Source of the DNA: JADGGM01 sp035277485
GTDB taxonomy: Bacteria; Gemmatimonadota; Gemmatimonadetes; Gemmatimonadales; Gemmatimonadaceae
Reading direction: 5' to 3'
Length of the DNA stretch: 64,000 nt
NCBI GenBank assembly: GCA_035277485.1
Contig: DATEKK010000155.1
Span: forward strand, 1-64,000
A model generated the notes under the pieces. The model had not been told where the DNA came from. It made no database searches and saw only the letters and a list, made by a program, of their open reading frames with translations. Below, in pieces: positions 25,041 through 33,979 of this stretch; position 1 is the first letter of the stretch, and each line of letters starts with the position of its first letter. Both the position numbers and the translations under genes were made by a program.

Positions 25041-26408
25041 ATGTCCCTCCGCCGACAGCTCGGACTGCTCAGCACCATTGCCGTCCTCGTGGGATCCACG
25101 ATCGGATCGGGCATCTTTCGGTCGCCGGCGGGAATCGCGCAGAAACTTCCGGGTCCGCTCCCACTCATTCTCGTCTGGGTCACCGGCGGTTGCTTCGCCT
25201 TGTGCGGCGCGCTCACGCTCGCCGAGATCGCCGGGGCACTGCCCGCCACGGGCGGGATTTACGTGTTCCTGCGTGAGGCATGGGGACGGCTGCCGGCTTT
25301 CCTGTTCGGTTGGGCGGAGCTCGCGATCATCCGTGCGGCTGCGCTCGGCGCCATCTCCACGACGTTCGCCGAGTATTTGCTGCGCGTGCTCGGGCACAAC
25401 CCGGCGATCGCGCCCTACGACGCCTACGTGCACTACATCGCCGCGGTCGCGATCGCGTTGACGGCAACGTTCAACTACGTGGGCTTGCGTTGGGGCTCCT
25501 TGGTGCAGAACCTGACCACGATCGCCAAGTATGGCGGCCTGTTGTTCATCGTCCTGCTCGCACTCGCGCTTGGACTGCCGCATACGGGTGGGCACTTCAC
25601 GCCCGCGGTCCCGAGCGGGAGCATCAGCGTGTCGGCGTTCGGCCTCGCGCTCGTGTCCGTGCTGTGGGCCTACGATGGTTGGGAAGACGTGACCTTCGTC
25701 GCCGGCGAGGTGCGCGATCCGCGCCGGAATCTTCCGCGCGGCATCATCATCGGCACGCTCGCCGTCATCGCGATTTATGCGCTGGCGAACCTGGCGTATC
25801 TCGCGGTGCTACCGGTCGATCAGATCGCGAGCTCGCCGCTCGTCGCCGCCGACGTCGCGGCGCGCATCGTTGGACCGGCCGGCGTGGTGTTCGTGGCGAT
25901 CACGGTGATGTTGTCGGCGTTCGGGACGCTCAACGGATCGATCCTCACGGCGCCGCGCATTTTCTTCGCGATGGCCGACGATGGGCTCTTCATTCGCAAG
26001 GTCGCGAGCGTGCACCCGCGCTACCACACGCCCTACGTGTCGATCGCGTTGTGCGCGATGCTCGGCATCATCTTCGTGCTGGTGCGCGATTTTCAGCAGC
26101 TCGCGGACGCGTTCGTGATCGCGATCGTGCCGTTCCTTGCGTTAGGCGTCGGGGCCGTGTTCGTGCTGCGCCGCCGGCCCGAGTACGATCCGCCGTTCCG
26201 GGTGCCGGGCTACCCCGTGGTCCCCGCGCTGTTCATCCTGGCCACGATCTACCTGCTCGTGAACGCCATCGCCGCGCCCGACAGCCGCTGGTCCACCGTC
26301 GCTGTGTTAGGCGGAGTCGTGATCGGCATCCCCGTTTTCTACGCCACCGTTGGCCGGCGCCGCGTCGTGACCGGCGCGCCGGCCGAACCGGGGACGAACG
26401 CCTCGTAG
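25041..26408 (+). CDS. APC-superfamily amino acid permease
   Basis: A 455-residue transporter with about 12 hydrophobic segments, opening with LLSTIAVLVGSTIGSGIFRSP. LTLAEIAGALPATGGIYVFLREAWG is the second conserved element, and WAYDGWEDVTFVAGEVRDP lies before helix 6. ATG 25041 (MSLRRQLG) fits the usual short cytoplasmic N terminus. It resembles the permease at 18.5 kb and is divergent from the cox-assembly operon across 128 bases. Substrate unknown. Confidence 0.9.
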   Translation: MSLRRQLGLLSTIAVLVGSTIGSGIFRSPAGIAQKLPGPLPLILVWVTGGCFALCGALTLAEIAGALPATGGIYVFLREAWGRLPAFLFGWAELAIIRAAALGAISTTFAEYLLRVLGHNPAIAPYDAYVHYIAAVAIALTATFNYVGLRWGSLVQNLTTIAKYGGLLFIVLLALALGLPHTGGHFTPAVPSGSISVSAFGLALVSVLWAYDGWEDVTFVAGEVRDPRRNLPRGIIIGTLAVIAIYALANLAYLAVLPVDQIASSPLVAADVAARIVGPAGVVFVAITVMLSAFGTLNGSILTAPRIFFAMADDGLFIRKVASVHPRYHTPYVSIALCAMLGIIFVLVRDFQQLADAFVIAIVPFLALGVGAVFVLRRRPEYDPPFRVPGYPVVPALFILATIYLLVNAIAAPDSRWSTVAVLGGVVIGIPVFYATVGRRRVVTGAPAEPGTNAS

Positions 26409-26477
26409 CGCGCGCGGCAACCGTCTCGGCGCGGTTGGTGCTTGCCAGACAGGCGGTGAGCACGTCAATTCGGCCCG

Positions 26478-27911
26478 GTGAGCCGATCCCTCGCCAAGGT
26501 CGAAGAGCAGAGCGCGGCACTCAAGCGCCCGCTCGCGCTGCGTGACCTCGTTCTCACGCAGCTCCTGTACGTCGTCGGCTCGTCGTGGGTCGGCGTCGCC
26601 GCACGGTTAGGCGAATCGCAGAGCGCGTTCTGGCTCCTCGCCATCGCCCTGTTCTACCTGCCGCAAGCCGCCGTCGTCATCTACCTGAGCCGGCGTCTGC
26701 CGCTCGAGGGCGGCCTCTACCAGTGGACGAAGGTCGGATTCGGCGAGTTCTGGGGATTTCTCACCGCGTGGAATCTCTGGGTGTACACGCTGGTCTTGCT
26801 GGCCGCGACGTGTCTGGCCGTCTCGAGCACGCTCGCCTACGCGATCGGCCCGCGCGCGGCCGCGCTCGCCGGCACCGAGCGCTTCCAGTTGACAATCGGC
26901 GTCGCGCTCATCGCGATGATGGTCGTCGTGTCGGTCTTCGGACTGCGCGTCGGCAAGTGGGTGCACAATTTCGGCGGCCTCGCCCAGATCGTCGCGTTCG
27001 CCGCGTTGATCATCGCGCCGGTGGTCGCCGTCGCACGCGGGGTCCACGTGGCGTACCATCCGCTCGCCACCGGCGTGCCCCGCGTGTCCCTCTTCAGCGC
27101 CAACGTGCTCGGCAAGTTAGGCATGGGGGCGTTGAGCGGCTTCGAGTGGGTCGCCATCATGGCCGGCGAGTCACGCGATCCCGGCCGCAGCATCTCGCGC
27201 TCGGTGGTCGTGGCCACGCCGATCATTGCCGTGATGTTCATTCTCGGCACGAGCGCGACGTATTCGCTGGTGCAGGGCAGTGCGATCGATCTCACCGCGC
27301 CGATCCCGCAGTCGCTCCGGCTCGCTTATGGGACGTCGGGTGTGTTAGGCATCGTGGCGCCGGTGCTGGTGATGATGCTGTTCGTGCGCGCCGTCGCGAA
27401 CGCCAATCTCCTCTTCACCGGGAACACCCGGCTGCCCATGGTGGCGGGCTGGGACGGGCTGCTGCCGGCGTGGTTCACGACGCTGCACCCGCGCTGGCGA
27501 ACGCCGGTCAATTCGATCGCCTTCGTGGCCGCGGTCACCTTTGCCTTCTTGTTGTTCGGCGTCACGGGCGTCGGGCTGCAGGAAGCGTTTCAGATGCTCG
27601 ATACCGCGTCGGGTGCGTTCTATGCGCTCACGTATCTCGCGATGTTCGCGCTGCCGGTGCTGGCCTGGGCACGGTTAGGCGGACGTCCGCCGCGCGGTCT
27701 CGTGATCGCCGCCATCTCCGGCTTTCTCATGACGCTGCTGTACCTGGTGCTCTCCGTCGTGCCCATCGTCGGCGTCGTGAGTCGGTGGGCCTTCGCCGCG
27801 CGCATCATCGTCACGCTCGGTGTCGCCAACCTCATCGGTGCGGCGCTCTACGCGCTCTCCGTGCGGCGGCGAACGAGTCGGGCGGCGGTGTCGAGCGCGG
27901 ACGCGGCGTAG
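26478..27911 (+). CDS. APC-superfamily permease
   Basis: A 477-residue transporter starting at GTG 26478 (MSRSLAKVEEQ). The first helix region reads LTQLLYVVGSSWVGVAARLG, lacking the GxIIGSGIF consensus of the other two permeases, so it belongs to a different APC branch. EGGLYQWTKVGFGEFWGF and AGESRDPGRSISRS are recognisable. It follows the previous permease by 69 bases and may be cotranscribed. Substrate unknown. Confidence 0.85.
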   Translation: MSRSLAKVEEQSAALKRPLALRDLVLTQLLYVVGSSWVGVAARLGESQSAFWLLAIALFYLPQAAVVIYLSRRLPLEGGLYQWTKVGFGEFWGFLTAWNLWVYTLVLLAATCLAVSSTLAYAIGPRAAALAGTERFQLTIGVALIAMMVVVSVFGLRVGKWVHNFGGLAQIVAFAALIIAPVVAVARGVHVAYHPLATGVPRVSLFSANVLGKLGMGALSGFEWVAIMAGESRDPGRSISRSVVVATPIIAVMFILGTSATYSLVQGSAIDLTAPIPQSLRLAYGTSGVLGIVAPVLVMMLFVRAVANANLLFTGNTRLPMVAGWDGLLPAWFTTLHPRWRTPVNSIAFVAAVTFAFLLFGVTGVGLQEAFQMLDTASGAFYALTYLAMFALPVLAWARLGGRPPRGLVIAAISGFLMTLLYLVLSVVPIVGVVSRWAFAARIIVTLGVANLIGAALYALSVRRRTSRAAVSSADAA

Positions 27912-27952
27912 ACTTGCCGCATGCCGACGATGTCTCGTATCCCACGTCTCTC

Positions 27953-28522
27953 ATGACGAGCCCGCTGCGCGTGTTGGGCGTGTGCGGAAGTCTGCGCGCA
28001 CAGTCGTTCAATCGGGCGCTGCTGCGCGCCGCGATCGAGCTGACGCCGCCGGAGATGGTGATCGAGGAATATCTCGGCATCGGAGATCTGCCGCACTACA
28101 ACGCCGACATCGACGCGGAAGGCGGACCGCCGTCCGCCGTTTCGTGGCGCAGCGCCGTCCGCGACGCCGACGCGCTCCTCATTGCGACGCCCGAATACAA
28201 CTTCGGGCCGAGTGGTGTGCTCAAGAATGCGATCGATTGGGCATCGCGTCCGCCGGCCACGTCGGTGCTGCACGGAAAGCCCGTGGCCCTCATGGGCGCA
28301 TCGACCGGCATGTCCGGCACGGCGCGCGCGCAGCTGGCGCTGCGCCAGTCATTCGTGTTCACGCAATCGTTCGTGCTGCCGGCGCCCGAAGTGCTGGTGT
28401 CGAACGCCGCGACCCGCTTCGACGACAATTTGCGCCTAACGGACGTCGCGAGCCGCGACTTCGTCCACCGCCTGCTCGTGCGCCTGGCGGCGTTTACGCG
28501 TCAATTAGAGCCTCGCCCCTGA
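27953..28522 (+). CDS. NADPH-dependent FMN reductase (flavodoxin-like)
   Basis: A 189-residue flavodoxin-fold protein. The FMN phosphate loop is GVCGSLRAQSFNRALL, and LLIATPEYNFGPSGVLKNAIDW with LMGASTGMSGTARAQ are the classic reductase segments. It reduces FMN, quinones, chromate or azo compounds in related proteins. ATG 27953 begins MTSPLRVLGV. A repeat-like 3' element starts about 22 bases after its stop. Confidence 0.9.
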   Translation: MTSPLRVLGVCGSLRAQSFNRALLRAAIELTPPEMVIEEYLGIGDLPHYNADIDAEGGPPSAVSWRSAVRDADALLIATPEYNFGPSGVLKNAIDWASRPPATSVLHGKPVALMGASTGMSGTARAQLALRQSFVFTQSFVLPAPEVLVSNAATRFDDNLRLTDVASRDFVHRLLVRLAAFTRQLEPRP

Positions 28523-28544
28523 GAGCGGTCGGCTTCTTCTCTTC

Positions 28545-28570
28545 GAGTCTTCGGGGAACTTCGTGAAGAT
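28545..28570 (+). repeat. Partial copy of the 3' element
   Basis: GAGTCTTCGGGGAACTTCGT followed by GAAGAT resembles the opening of the element at 47153. It lies 22 bases after the end of the FMN reductase gene, in the same sense relative to transcription. Only the first 25 bases or so are recognisable. Confidence 0.4.
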
Positions 28571-28649
28571 CAGGCCGCAGGCCGGTACAGCTCGGCGGCT
28601 AGTGGGACGCGTCTGAATTTCTGTTAGCAGGAAGCGAGCGCGGTGTTGC

Positions 28650-28881
28650 GCTTCCTCGCTCTGGGGGAACACCGATTGGGCGGATTGAACGGATCGTACG
28701 GATGGCTGGGCGGCGAGAAGCGAAGCGCTACAAAAAAATCCCTTGGTCCGGCTGTGTCCCCGGGAGTGTCCGCTATCACGTCGTGGATGCCTGGCCAAAC
28801 AGCGGACGCGGATCAGGAGCAACTAACCGTTCGCAAGATCCGTTCAATCCGCCCAATCCGCGTTCCCCAGAACGAGGAAGC
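28650..28881. repeat. Long imperfect inverted repeat (arms about 45 bp, loop about 140 bp)
   Basis: The left arm (28650-28695) contains GATTGGGCGGATTGAACGG. The right arm (28837-28881) holds its reverse complement CCGTTCAATCCGCCCAATC. Extended to the outer GCTTCCTCG/CGAGGAAGC ends, the arms match with about three mismatches and one indel. The outer phrase also occurs at 28998 and in the 47.2 kb hairpin, suggesting a non-autonomous repeat family. No open frame inside looks like a transposase. Confidence 0.7.
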
Positions 28882-29130
28882 CCACCAGGCGGCGTTCGTG
28901 CGACCGGACGCAGTCTCCTCTGCTATCAGAAATTCGGACGGTGTTCCTAGGTCCGGCGGGAGCGCGATGTGAGGACTAACGGGAAGCGCGCATGGAGTGC
29001 TTCCTCGCTCTGTTGTGAAGGATAACTACAAGGATAACAACGGGGATTGCTCTGCTGCGCGAGGGACGAACGATCACGATGGCGAGCGCAGTTTTTTGCT
29101 TTTGAAAAACAAAACAAGGCATCAGACCGA

Positions 29131-29225
29131 GGAAGCCTTCCATGCGGGCCCGCGGTCAGCCGCCACCGCGAACTTGAGAGGAGCCAGGATAGTCACTTCA
29201 CCTCTTTCGAAATACCCCGGAAGAC
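29131..29225 (-). repeat. 3' element, copy 2
   Basis: Read on the minus strand it begins GTCTTCCGGGG, continues through GGCTCCTCTCAAGTTCGCG and GGCTGACCGCGGG and ends GGAAGGCTTC. The copy at 47153-47242 on the plus strand matches it along nearly its whole length, by eye around 80 percent. It begins 33 bases after the mlaD stop, in the direction of transcription. Confidence 0.65.
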
Positions 29226-29258
29226 TTTTTGCTCGGCCCTGTCCCGCTCTGTCCGCGC

Positions 29259-30212
29259 CTAAAAAACCTTCACGTTGAAGTACTTCTTCGGATTCGCCTT
29301 CACGTCCGCCGTCAACGAATCCATCCGCGCCAGGAGCGTCCGCAGCTCGTTGTACACGCCCGGGTCGTTCAACATCTTGCTCACCGTCCCGTCGCCGTGC
29401 TGCACCTGCGCCACCACCGAATCCAACCGCGACGACGTCCGCTGCAGCTCCGCCGTCATCGCCTGCAGATTCCGCGTCGTCGCCGCCACGTTGTGCACCG
29501 TCGTGTCCAGCGCCGCGCTGTCCAGTGCCGCCGCGCTTCGTCGAATCGACGCCAGCGTCAGCGTCAGCGCCTGCGACTGCTGCGCCGCCACTTTTTGCAA
29601 CTCCACCAGCAGCGCGTTAGTCGACTGAATGGTCTTGTGGATGTCCTGCACACCGTTCTTCTGCACGAGCTCCACCTGCAACGAACGGACGATGAGCGAC
29701 AACTGCCCGCTCATCGAGTCGACGCGCGTCAACAGCTGGTCCATGCTCGGCGCAGGCTTGCCCGTGGGAATCGTGTCGCCCGGCGGCAGGAATGCGTTAG
29801 GCCGGCACACCGGCGTCGAATCCTGCCCCGGCGTCACGGGCACCACGCCTTCCGCGCCGACCGTGGGCTGCGGCCGCCGGCACGGATGCAGCGCGATCGA
29901 CTTGTCGCCGAAGAATCCCTCGTTCTGCACCGTCGCCGACGTCCCCTCCGGAATCTTCCACTGCTTCTCGATCTCCAGCGTCACGTCGAGATATCCGGCC
30001 GGGTTCAACCTCACCTCGTCGACCGAGCCGACTTGCACGCCCGCGAGCTCCACAGGTTGTCCGGTCTTGAGGTTGTTGCCCCAGTCGAACTGCGCGTACA
30101 TCGGATACGATTTGCTGAAGCCGCGACGCGCGAGCCACAGCGTCCCCGCGACGCCGACGACGACGGCCACGGTCACGAACACACCAACGATCACTTCGTC
30201 ACGTCGCTTCAT
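29259..30212 (-). CDS. mlaD: MlaD/MCE-family lipid transport protein
   Basis: A 317-residue protein with one N-terminal membrane helix (VIVGVFVTVAVVVGVAGTLWL) and a periplasmic MCE domain: YAQFDWGNNLKTGQPVELAGV and GSVDEVRLNPAGYLDVTLEI. A long coiled C-terminal region with Leu/Gln/Ser-rich helices follows (residues about 165-300). MCE hexamers form lipid tunnels between the membranes. The ATG overlaps the mlaE stop. An unusual Cys/Pro-containing stretch (PCRRPQP ... PVCRPNAF) sits between the MCE domain and the coil. The partner ATPase MlaF is not here. Confidence 0.9.
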   Translation of the reverse strand: MKRRDEVIVGVFVTVAVVVGVAGTLWLARRGFSKSYPMYAQFDWGNNLKTGQPVELAGVQVGSVDEVRLNPAGYLDVTLEIEKQWKIPEGTSATVQNEGFFGDKSIALHPCRRPQPTVGAEGVVPVTPGQDSTPVCRPNAFLPPGDTIPTGKPAPSMDQLLTRVDSMSGQLSLIVRSLQVELVQKNGVQDIHKTIQSTNALLVELQKVAAQQSQALTLTLASIRRSAAALDSAALDTTVHNVAATTRNLQAMTAELQRTSSRLDSVVAQVQHGDGTVSKMLNDPGVYNELRTLLARMDSLTADVKANPKKYFNVKVF

Positions 30213-31066
30213 GGCGCGAGGGCAGGGGCGAGGTAGAGCGCGGTGAGCGCGTCCAACAACAAGATGACCACCGAAGAAATCACCACGGCACGCGCGGTCG
30301 ACCGGCCCACTCCCTCGGCGCCCGTCTCCGTCACGTAGCCTTCATACGAACAGATGAGCGCGATGGACGTGCCGAACAGTGTCGCCTTGATCAGCGCGTA
30401 GTATACCTGAAACGGAATGAACGTGAGACGGAGACCCGTCGTGTAGTCGGTCAACCGGACCTTCGTCGCCACGACCACCGTGAAGCCGCCGAACACGATG
30501 CCGATGGCGATCGCCAGGATCGTGAGCATCGGCACCATCGTTAGGCCGGCGATCGTGCGCGGCATCACCAGATACGCGATCGGATCGTACGCCAGCGTCT
30601 CGAGCGCGTCGATCTGCTCCGTCACCCGCATCGTGCCGATTTCCGCGGTCATCCGCGCGCCAACCCGGCCCGCCAACACCAGCGCCGTCAGCAACGGCCC
30701 GAGCTCGAGCACGACGCTCTGCCTAACGATCCATCCCACCGCCGACAGTTGCACACCCGGGAAGAGCTGGTACACGGTCTGATACGCCGTCACCGCGCCG
30801 ATGAACGCGGCCACGATGCCGGCTAACGGCAGCGAGTCCACGCCGATGTTCTTCATCTGCTTGATCGTGAGCGGCAGCCAGGTGCGCGGCTCCGTCATCG
30901 CGCGCATGATCTCGCGCAGAAAGTGGACGCGCCACCCGATCTCGAGAAAGATGCCGATCGTGATCTGCGCGACGCGGCGAAAAAACCGGATCGCCGCCCG
31001 CTGCGGCAGCGGAAACGACTCCGTCGGCCGGCGGCCGCCGTGCCTGGGATAGACGCTCGCGCTCAC
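30209..31066 (-). CDS. mlaE: MlaE-family ABC permease
   Basis: A 285-residue inner-membrane permease of the MCE lipid transporter. Recognisable are QTVYQLFPGVQLSAVGWIV, the conserved ELGPLLTALVLAGRVGARMT, EIGTMRVTEQIDALE and LVMPRTIAGLTMVP, the hallmark of MlaE/Ttg2B. About five membrane helices. It works with MlaD, encoded next with a 4-base overlap, and an ATPase that must be encoded elsewhere. It follows lptG by 22 bases, linking phospholipid and LPS transport in one operon. Confidence 0.93.
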   Translation of the reverse strand: MSASVYPRHGGRRPTESFPLPQRAAIRFFRRVAQITIGIFLEIGWRVHFLREIMRAMTEPRTWLPLTIKQMKNIGVDSLPLAGIVAAFIGAVTAYQTVYQLFPGVQLSAVGWIVRQSVVLELGPLLTALVLAGRVGARMTAEIGTMRVTEQIDALETLAYDPIAYLVMPRTIAGLTMVPMLTILAIAIGIVFGGFTVVVATKVRLTDYTTGLRLTFIPFQVYYALIKATLFGTSIALICSYEGYVTETGAEGVGRSTARAVVISSVVILLLDALTALYLAPALAP

Positions 31067-31088
31067 GCGATCACTCGACCGCGCGCCA

Positions 31089-32177
31089 TCACGTGCGCAC
31101 TCGCACCAGCAGCACGAGCCCGATCGCGGCGAACAGTAAGTTAGGCAGCCACGCCGCCAGCGTCGGCGGCACCACGCCGCCCTGACCCACGGCCTTCGTC
31201 AACTGGATCAGCATCAGGAAAATCATCGTCGTCGCCAAACTGATGCCGATACCGAACGCGGCGCCGCCCCGCTGCGCACTCGTCGCCAGCGGTGCGCCGA
31301 AAATCGCAATGATGATGCACGTGACCGGAATGGCGATCTTGAGCGCGAGCTCCACCTTGAGCTCGTTCGTATCCGCACCGGATCGCTCGAGCGCGCCGAT
31401 GAATCGCTCGAGCTCCATGTAGCGCATCTCATCGGGACTCGGCGGCGTGGCAGTGAGATCGGCCGGCGCTTCCGTGAACGCGTTGTCCCGGAGCGAATCG
31501 AAGTGCACCGACAACGTCTGCAACGAATCGGGTATCACGTGCAGCTCACCCTTCCGCAGCATCCAGACGTGTCGCGTCGTGTCCCAACGCGCGGACTGCG
31601 CCGCCACCAGATACGTCGGATACGCCGGCCCGCTGCCCTTGCGCTCGATGGTCACGTGATCCATCGCTCTCCGATCCACGTTCAACGACGAAATCTGATA
31701 GACGCGCCCGCGCTGCGCCTCGTACGCAAAATTGAACCGGTCGCTCACGCCCGTGAATTTGCGCTCCTCCAGAATGTCGTTCCGCTTGCGGTCCGTGACC
31801 GGCACGAGCTCGCCCAAAAATAGCGTGAACAACGCCGTGAAGACGGACGCCACGAGAATCGGTGCGATCAACCGATGAAAGCTGATCCCCGACGCCTTCG
31901 CCGCCGTCACCTCCGAATGCCGCGTGAATGCGCCAATCGAGAACACGGCCGCGAACAGCACCGCCGCCGGCAGCACCATGAACATCGAGTCGGGCACCCA
32001 ATACAGATAACTGAGCCCGATCTGTCCCCAGCTCAGGTTGCGGCTCAGATACTTCTGCAGATGGTCGGTGGCGTCGATGACGATCGCCAACAGCGGGAAG
32101 CCCAGCGCTGCCGCGATGAGAATCTTGCTGAACTCGGCCAGCACGTACCGATCGAGCGGATGCATCAGCCGCTTCAC
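31089..32177 (-). CDS. lptG: LPS export permease, LptG-like (YjgP/YjgQ family)
   Basis: A 362-residue protein with N-terminal helices (LDRYVLAEFSKILIAAALGF), a periplasmic beta-jellyroll domain in the middle and three C-terminal helices. HSEVTAAKASGISFHRLIAP is the family's coupling-helix segment. With LptF it forms the membrane part of the LPS extractor LptB2FG; LptB is not in the window. The ATG overlaps the lptF stop. F/G assignment rests on order and on the long insertion of the other gene, so the labels could be exchanged. Confidence 0.88.
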   Translation of the reverse strand: MKRLMHPLDRYVLAEFSKILIAAALGFPLLAIVIDATDHLQKYLSRNLSWGQIGLSYLYWVPDSMFMVLPAAVLFAAVFSIGAFTRHSEVTAAKASGISFHRLIAPILVASVFTALFTLFLGELVPVTDRKRNDILEERKFTGVSDRFNFAYEAQRGRVYQISSLNVDRRAMDHVTIERKGSGPAYPTYLVAAQSARWDTTRHVWMLRKGELHVIPDSLQTLSVHFDSLRDNAFTEAPADLTATPPSPDEMRYMELERFIGALERSGADTNELKVELALKIAIPVTCIIIAIFGAPLATSAQRGGAAFGIGISLATTMIFLMLIQLTKAVGQGGVVPPTLAAWLPNLLFAAIGLVLLVRVRT

Positions 32178-33829
32178 GCGGCCCTCCGCCCAACGCGAAT
32201 GTTAAGGCGCTCGGCGCGCCGCCGAATCCACAAACGCGCACGCTCCACGAGCTCCGTCGTGTCGCGTGTCGCGGCCATCGCGCCAACACGCTGCGAGCGC
32301 ACGAGCATGATCGCGCCGATCACGCCGAAGATGGCGTTCGCGGCCCACATCGCCCAGAATGGGCTGAGCAGCAGCTTGTCGGCCAACGCCTCGCCGCCGA
32401 TCAAGCACACATAGTAGATGCCGAACGCGATCACGCTCACCACGATCACCACGCCCACACCGCCGCGCGGAAACCGCAGCGCGATCGGCGCGCCGAACAA
32501 GACGAACACCACGCACGCCGCGGCCAACGCGAACTTCTTCTGAATTTCCACCTGATAGCGCGCTATGGTGATCGACGCGTCGGTCATCCGCGACCGGATC
32601 ACCTCGATCTGCGCCGGTGTCACGGAGGGCGCGGGCTGCATGCCGAACCGTGGCCTCACAGGCACGCTCGCCGGCCGCTGCCCGGGCGTCGTCACCAGCG
32701 GATGCAGCCCGCCTAACGTGCTCGCGGACTTGGGCGGCGCCCGCTTGGCGGCGCTCTGCGGCGCGCCGTGCTGCGCGGCCCCGGGATTGGCGCCCGCCAC
32801 GCCCTGCTGCACGCCCGGCGTCTCGGCCGCTTCAGCCGACGGCACGCCCACCGCGCCTAACGCGCCGCGAATGAGATCGCAGTAGAGCGCGCCCGACGTC
32901 CGTTGGGCCTTACGGCTCGGCAGCACGCCCACCGGCGGCCGCTGGCCCGTCGCCGCGTAGCGCGCCGAGTTGCCCAACGTCGACGCGAGCTCGCTCCGGG
33001 CGAGCTCCAGCTGATACACCCCCGTCTGATACTCCTGGTTCATCTGGCAGACGGTCATCTCGCGCTCGCCGCGATAGTCGTCCTTCTCCGTCTTCTCGAA
33101 TTTGTTCGTCACGCCGCGCACACGCACCACGTCGGTCGTGAAGTACAACCGCTGCAGCGACGACGGATCATCGTTAGGCACCTGCAGCACGAAACCGTGG
33201 TGCAGCGTCATCTCCAGCGTGCTCTCGTCGGTCGTCAGACCCATCACGCCGCTGTCGGCGTAGATCGTCTTCCGATGCGCCGGATCCTCGAAATTGTAGA
33301 TGAACACCTCGCGCATCCGGTTCGTCGCGTCATCGATGTGCCCGGCCTTGAGAAAAATCCGCCCCGGAATCACCTCGTTGATCACCTGCTCGCGCAACGC
33401 GAACGTCGGCTTCTTCCGCGCGATGTCCGTCTGCAACGTCCGCAACCGATGATTCGCCCGCGGCAACACCTGGTCGTTGAACAGCAACATCAGCAACGCC
33501 AGCACCACGCCGCCCGCCATCACCGGCGCGACGATCTTGTTGACACTCACCCCCGACGCGCGCAGCGCCGTTACCTCGTTCTCCGCCACCAACCTGCTGA
33601 ACCCGTACAGCACCGCCACCAAGACCGCCATCGGCAGCGTCATCGCCACGATGAACGGAATCGACAACAAAAAGAATTCCCCGATGATCCCCCACGATAG
33701 CCCCTTGCCCACCAGCTGGCCAAATTGCTTCGCCACCTGGTTCAACAGGAGCAGAATCGTCAGAGCCGACAACGAGAAGATGAGTGGCCCAACGTGCTCG
33801 CGGATGACGTACCGCGGAAGAATCTTCAC
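32174..33829 (-). CDS. lptF: LPS export permease, LptF-like, with low-complexity insertion
   Basis: A 551-residue member of the YjgP/YjgQ family, which is normally 350-390 residues. The N-terminal helices, ENEVTALRASGVSVNKIVAP coupling segment and jellyroll are normal. Between about residues 285 and 405 an Ala/Pro/Gly-rich, low-complexity stretch is inserted before the C-terminal helices (KKFALAAACVVFVLFGAPIAL). The extra segment faces the periplasm by topology. It forms the LPS exporter with LptG downstream. The gene is divergent from the M28 peptidase across 150 bases. Confidence 0.88.
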   Translation of the reverse strand: MKILPRYVIREHVGPLIFSLSALTILLLLNQVAKQFGQLVGKGLSWGIIGEFFLLSIPFIVAMTLPMAVLVAVLYGFSRLVAENEVTALRASGVSVNKIVAPVMAGGVVLALLMLLFNDQVLPRANHRLRTLQTDIARKKPTFALREQVINEVIPGRIFLKAGHIDDATNRMREVFIYNFEDPAHRKTIYADSGVMGLTTDESTLEMTLHHGFVLQVPNDDPSSLQRLYFTTDVVRVRGVTNKFEKTEKDDYRGEREMTVCQMNQEYQTGVYQLELARSELASTLGNSARYAATGQRPPVGVLPSRKAQRTSGALYCDLIRGALGAVGVPSAEAAETPGVQQGVAGANPGAAQHGAPQSAAKRAPPKSASTLGGLHPLVTTPGQRPASVPVRPRFGMQPAPSVTPAQIEVIRSRMTDASITIARYQVEIQKKFALAAACVVFVLFGAPIALRFPRGGVGVVIVVSVIAFGIYYVCLIGGEALADKLLLSPFWAMWAANAIFGVIGAIMLVRSQRVGAMAATRDTTELVERARLWIRRRAERLNIRVGRRAA

Positions 33830-33979
33830 CGGATAGCGCTCGCGTTCACTCTGCGCGACGAGACAGTCAGCCCAAATCTAAGACGAGCGGCGCCCGCGCG
33901 AAGCGACCGGGTCCGCCGGCGCGCACCGCTCGCCCACCCGCTACCTTTCCCCCACGCCCACTCCACCCCGGAGCAGTCT

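Larger units (their letters stand above)
28523..29258. other. Gene-free region with repeats
   Basis: Some 736 bases between the FMN reductase and mlaD with no credible gene. It holds a short copy of the 3' element (28545-28570), a large inverted repeat (28650-28881), the phrase TGCTTCCTCGCTCTGTTG (28998-29015), which recurs at 47.2 kb, an A/T-rich stretch near 29090-29115 unusual for this genome, and a fuller 3' element copy (29131-29225). This is the largest non-coding stretch of the window. Confidence 0.7.
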
